NCBI GenBank assembly: GCA_028565635.1
Contig: JAOXYB010052334.1
Location: 1 to 11,545 of the forward strand
DNA length: 11,545 nt
Direction of reading: 5' to 3'
Source: Phoronis ovalis
Lineage: Eukaryota; Phoronida; Phoronidae
In this document: positions 8,602 to 11,545 of the stretch, piece by piece
Numbering within the stretch: position 1 is the first letter of the stretch
Layout: every line of letters starts with the position of its first letter
Translations under genes and position numbers: made by a program
Notes under the pieces: model-generated
Databases searched by the model: none
What the model saw: the letters and a program-made list of their open reading frames with translations, nothing else
Told to the model about the DNA's origin: nothing

Positions 8602-8607
8602 TTTATT
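8602..8607 (-). promoter_or_regulatory. Candidate poly(A) signal for the ABCG2-like gene
   Basis: TTTATT on the + strand, i.e. AATAAA on the - strand, about 230 bp after the stop codon of the transporter and just before the repeat block. Another AATAAA (8842-8847) overlaps the last codons of the gene and is an unlikely signal. Confidence 0.4.
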
Positions 8608-8837
8608 TCGTTTAGTTTATGGTATTAAAAATTATTTTTATGACACTGAATAACACAATGCAGCTGTATACTGATGTCCAAGGCTAAAATAACAAATATG
8701 AGATCAGATAAAGTTATAGTTATCTACAGTAAGTGTGCCATCAGGTGGTGAATAGTTAGCTGTAGTTGGGTGCTGGTTGTTATTGTGCTTAGAGATATGA
8801 TTAATACTTCAAGAAATCTCCTGGATCTTCTCTGTGA

Positions 8838-8988
8838 TCACTTTATTTTCTTGATTCTTCTTAACTGTATGTAAGTAATGGTCATGCATATAACTATCAT
8901 ACATCCCATGGCAACTATGTTAACCCAAAGGTCCCAGTCAGTTTCATGAGGAATTCCTTGCTGATCCAGATAGGATGTTCCACTTTGG
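8838..8988 (-). CDS. ABCG2: ABCG2-like half-transporter, last exon (end of loop 3, TM6, stop)
   Basis: The acceptor ATTTTGTTGCAG ends at 8989. The first base completes the Cys codon begun in the previous exon, followed by QSGTSYLDQQGI. 49 codons then run to TGA at 8838-8840. The segment holds the DLWVNIVAMGCMIVICMTIT stretch, the last membrane helix (TM6) of the family, and ends in a basic tail RRIKKIK, close in position and character to the human C terminus. The Cys matches human Cys608, half of the intramolecular disulfide of the last extracellular loop. Together with the four other exons it gives 199 residues, equal to the corresponding part of human ABCG2 (residues 457-655). Confidence 0.93.
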
Positions 8989-9214
8989 CTGCAACAAAAT
9001 GAAATAGTTATAATGTTGTTGCCCACTTGAGATATTTGGTATTAAATGCACTGTTTATAACATGGTTAAGGAAACTGAAAATAAAACTACCTTTGCAGCA
9101 TGAAGCTTCTACAATTTGTAATGCCTGATGTTTTGAGAAATAATACAAAGCCAGTAGATATTAAGACAAAAACTACAAAGATTAAAGCAAGTTACAACCA
9201 CCATTAGAACTTAC

Positions 9215-9294
9215 CACACTTGTGTGACGATCGTAGTTTCATTCAAAACAGAGTCACAAAAGGTCAAGTCTTTTAATTCATTTATACTAAGGGC
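9215..9294 (-). CDS. ABCG2: ABCG2-like half-transporter, exon for extracellular loop 3
   Basis: This 80-nt exon lies between the acceptor TGCTTTCTTACAG and the donor GTGTG|GTAAGT. It encodes ALSINELKDLTFC, then DSVLNETTIVTQV, and ends with TG of a split Cys codon. It aligns with human ALQHNEF…NFC, so the Cys corresponds to Cys592. NET is an N-glycosylation sequon near the human N596 site. The human intermolecular Cys603 has no counterpart, and the spacing from the first to the last cysteine is two residues shorter than in human. The transporter is a homodimer in the known family. Confidence 0.93.
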
Positions 9295-9642
9295 CTGTAA
9301 GAAAGCACAAACTTTTTGAGCATAAATTCAAACATATTTTCATTTTTTTTAGTTTTGGCTAATTTGGAATAAAGTTTAAAAATAACAACATTTTGCAATC
9401 TTTAAGACACTTAACTAGAAGTCCTACTTCGTGTCAGTCATGATGGTATATAACATGAACATTTAAAATATTAAAATATGAGTTTTTTTTGTGTGTGTTA
9501 GAAATTTCACATTTAGGTATGCATGTACCATGTACTAAACTTGAAATTGTCTACTTCCTAATGAATTACATTAGTAAAAACCACAAAGTCACTGTCTTCT
9601 TTAAATTGATACTCAAATTCCTGGTAAGAAAATGGTACTTAC
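9295..9642 (-). other. Intron of the ABCG2-like gene (nothing further seen)
   Basis: A 348-bp AT-rich intron with GTAAGT donor and TTACAG acceptor, read on the - strand. No nested gene or repeat was recognised. Confidence 0.8.
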
Positions 9643-9732
9643 TGTTAAACTATATCGCACAATACTAAAGTATTTGAACCAGTTTAACCATGGTCCTACT
9701 GAATCCAAGTTGACCAATAATCCACTAAATAT
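9643..9732 (-). CDS. ABCG2: ABCG2-like half-transporter, exon for TM5 end and re-entrant region
   Basis: This 90-nt, phase-0 exon lies between AAGTTCATTTTGTAG and ACA|GTAAGT. It encodes IFSGLLVNLDSVGPWLNWFK followed by YFSIVRYSLT. It aligns without gaps to human ABCG2 from residue 550 on. The double Leu matches L554/L555, the 'di-leucine plug' that separates the two drug cavities in human ABCG2. The YFSI-x-RY signature is typical of the family; human Pro is Val here. The splice joint after FMM reproduces the continuous human sequence FMM|IFSGLLVNL. Confidence 0.95.
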
Positions 9733-10162
9733 CTACAAAATGAACTTTTTTTAAATTTTAACTAACTTTACCATTTCCTATCAAATACAAGGGGAAGAAT
9801 TTACACCAGCTACCCAATTCCAACATTTGCAACCAAAAACACCTTACCACCGCATTTTCAATACAGGCTACAGAATTATTGTAGCGATCATACTAACAAT
9901 ATAATGTTAACCAAATAAAAATAACATCATTCAGAGGAAGTCAATTTTAATGCCTTATGAATGTCTTACAGTTTTTACTTCTCGCTGTTTTAGATATGCT
10001 CATTTTTAGAGAAGCTGGTAAAACCTAACTTTAGGACCAATCTGGTTCAATTAGTCCAGGAATCGGCTGTTCTTGAAAATAAATTGCATTGAATTATTGC
10101 TTACCATCATAAAATCAAGCTAATAAAATAAATTGACAATGACAACGTGAATCATTGCTTAC
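9733..10162 (-). other. Intron of the ABCG2-like gene with a duplicated splice donor
   Basis: A 430-bp AT-rich intron. Its 5' part (as read on the - strand) contains a second copy of the exon end and donor (see the duplication at 10095-10203). No gene or other repeat was seen. Confidence 0.75.
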
Positions 10163-10203
10163 CATCATAAAAACAAATGACAAGCTAATAAATAAATTAG
10201 CAA
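10095..10203 (-). repeat. Tandem duplication spanning an exon end and its splice donor
   Basis: ATTGCTTACCATCATAAAA followed by CAAGCTAATAAA-like sequence occurs at 10095-10143 and again at 10154-10203, the donor sites being 58 bp apart. Read on the - strand, both copies show ATGATG|GTAAGCAAT. The one at 10163 is the real exon end, judged by family sequence. The intronic copy would end at 10105. Confidence 0.85.
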
Positions 10204-10317
10204 TAGCAAGTTGACTAACACTGGCACTGATGGCAAAGGCTAAACTTGAAGCTGACAGAGTTGTTATCAAAAGAATAAACCAGTAGATGAAAAATTTACC
10301 AACATCTACCTGAAAAC
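10163..10317 (-). CDS. ABCG2: ABCG2-like half-transporter, exon for TM4 and TM5
   Basis: A 155-nt exon between the acceptor TATTTTTTGCAG and the donor ATGATG|GTAAGC. Its first two bases complete a Gly codon, and 51 codons follow, beginning FQVDVGKFFIYWFILLITTL. It contains two hydrophobic helices joined by the ASSLAFAISASV stretch, which matches ASSMALAIAAG of human ABCG2, and ends in FVFMM. It is ungapped against human residues 499-549. A Met before the exon (10331) is intronic and not a start. Confidence 0.95.
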
Positions 10318-10815
10318 CTGCAAAAAATAACAATAACTATTATGACCAAGTGATACTGTGGAACATTGGAACATATTGCACCTTATGTATATGCAAGTTT
10401 AACCATATGGGGTAACACAATAGCGTCCTTTTTAAATTTTATTTCACCACTACTAGAGTGTCCGATCAGTATTCATACAAAGTGAAATAAAATGTTTTGT
10501 GAATAAAAAGACATTTTTCTCTTAGTAAAATACCAATAGATTTGGAAAATGTAAATACACCTTTAAATTAAGTGATTTTATGGAAAAAAAACTTCTGAAT
10601 TGCTAAGATAGACTGCAAATCTCATTTTTTCTCAATCTACCAATCTGGTACATGATACTTAAAGCTAACTTAACAGGACGTGCTACAGTGGGATCAAATG
10701 TATAGAAAGAACAATGAACTTCATTAAAGTAAAGTATTAGCCATCAGGTAATAAAAGTTACACACAGTAGATAAATGTGTCTGTCTGTTTGGATTTTGAC
10801 TTTTCTTTCACTTAC
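10318..10815 (-). other. Intron of the ABCG2-like gene (nothing further seen)
   Basis: A 498-bp AT-rich intron, - strand donor GTAAGT at 10815 and acceptor at 10318. No gene, RNA or repeat recognised. Confidence 0.8.
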
Positions 10816-10940
10816 CAACCATCCAGTAAGATACTAAGCAGAACAGAGTGACAGGAATGGTTCTGTTTGGCAAGAGATCACAAAACAATTTGGCAAGAAA
10901 ATAAGCAGATACCCTGTAAAATCCTCCAGCATTCTCATGG
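10816..10940 (-). CDS. ABCG2: ABCG2-like half-transporter, exon for TM3 (5'-most exon recognised)
   Basis: A 125-nt exon from acceptor GGTTTGCCTTTTTGCAG to donor GGTTG|GTAAGT. After one base that ends a split codon it encodes HENAGGFYRVSAYFLAKLF, then CDLLPNRTIPVTLFCLVSYW and MV, plus the first base of a Gly codon. HE, YRVS-YFL-K and DLLP are family hallmarks. ABCG2 is an ATP-driven exporter of drugs, urate and porphyrins in mammals, working as a membrane homodimer. The Arg in LLPNR aligns with human R482, a residue known to influence substrate range. The nucleotide-binding domain and TM1-2 are not in the recognised exons and should lie further 5' on this strand (beyond 11545, or in an exon I did not detect). 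Confidence 0.95.
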
Positions 10941-11545
10941 CTGCAAAAAGGCAAACCTTATAGTGGATTTACGTGACATATATGGCAAATTTTCAACTAA
11001 CATGGCCATAATAGTCAATCATATTAAACCAGAAGTTACTAATACATACTTACAATAGTTTTACAAAATTTGTATAATTTGTTGGCGTGACAATCATAAA
11101 TTTGTTTTTATCACAGAACTGCACTCTTCCTGGCTCTTGAAAATATACAGTACAAGTACTTATAAACTTAGGTGCTGAATATTTTTTTCTCGGTATATTC
11201 TATAACATCATAAACAGAAGTGAAAAAACATGTATTTAAAATAGTGGTTACATGAAAGTTACATTAAAAATCGTTTTATCAAAATACTGGAAAACAGAAT
11301 ATCAATATGTCCAGTTGTTGTTTGTCTACATATTCTACAGGCTAGTTGAACAGCAATGATTATCGTTAATTTTGCTAATCTACAAGATTGGAATAAGAGG
11401 ATTAAGCTTTAGCCAATAACTGCAATCATCCTCTTGCCATAACTCTGATCGTATTTCGATCGTACTCGCAGGGGCGGATACAGAGCACATTTGTGACAGG
11501 TTTCCAAATTAGTTTTATTTTTCAGAAATAATGTTCACTTCTAAG
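10941..11545 (-). other. Intronic sequence upstream of the ABCG2-like exons; no secure exon
   Basis: The AT-rich stretch should hold the exon that precedes …HENAGG, or only intron. A strong donor match ATT|GTAAGTATG lies on the - strand at 11054/11053 in the right phase, but the frame in front of it (ending TNFVKL) does not look like the family sequence before HE. No other donor of comparable quality was found up to 11545. Nothing else was recognised on either strand; a 63-codon + frame that starts in the TM3 exon's antisense is chance. Confidence 0.45.

Noticed and set aside
1-11545. CRISPR arrays, tRNA or rRNA genes, bacterial operons or phage genes
   Set aside because: None seen; the repeats present are tandem duplications or transposon parts, and both genes have spliceosomal introns.

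Overview
The window is nuclear DNA of an animal, AT-rich, with short coding blocks split by GT-AG introns. No operons, ribosome binding sites or other bacterial features are visible. The ABCG2-type transporter, the intron density and the MITE-like repeats point to an invertebrate or other non-vertebrate metazoan. I cannot name the phylum from the sequence alone.

Layout. Two protein-coding genes converge. On the + strand (about 816-7260) lies the 3' part of a gene for a coiled-coil plus disordered, basic, Ser/Pro-rich protein, seen as exons 816-995, 1950-2059, 2867-3971, then two alternative C-terminal exons, 4266-4346 and 5908-6117. On the - strand (10940 down to 8838) five exons encode the last 199 residues of an ABCG2-like half-transporter. 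They align without a gap to human ABCG2 from TM3 to the first cysteine of the last extracellular loop. The 5' parts of both genes lie outside the window or were not found in it.

Repeats. A 122-bp tandem duplication lies at 72-315. A 461-bp non-autonomous DNA transposon with perfect 13-bp inverted repeats and an 8-bp target duplication lies at 4917-5377, between the two alternative C-terminal exons. A tandem duplication at 6863-7317 copies a poly(A) signal in the + gene's presumed 3' UTR. A diverged direct-repeat block at 7886-8545 separates the two genes. A 58-bp-spaced duplication at 10095-10203 copies a splice donor of the transporter gene.

Most interesting points. (1) The + gene appears to have a phase-compatible C-terminal switch: an 81-nt cassette exon whose last codon is TAG, directly followed by a GTATGT donor. 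If it is included, the protein ends in a short basic tail; if it is skipped, a 69-residue tail ending in a class I PDZ ligand (ETAV) is made. (2) The protein carries about six copies of a basic/aromatic-S-[VIL]-[DE] motif, one of them in the alternative tail. (3) The transporter keeps the cysteine pair that forms the intramolecular disulfide in human ABCG2 but lacks the cysteine that links the dimer.
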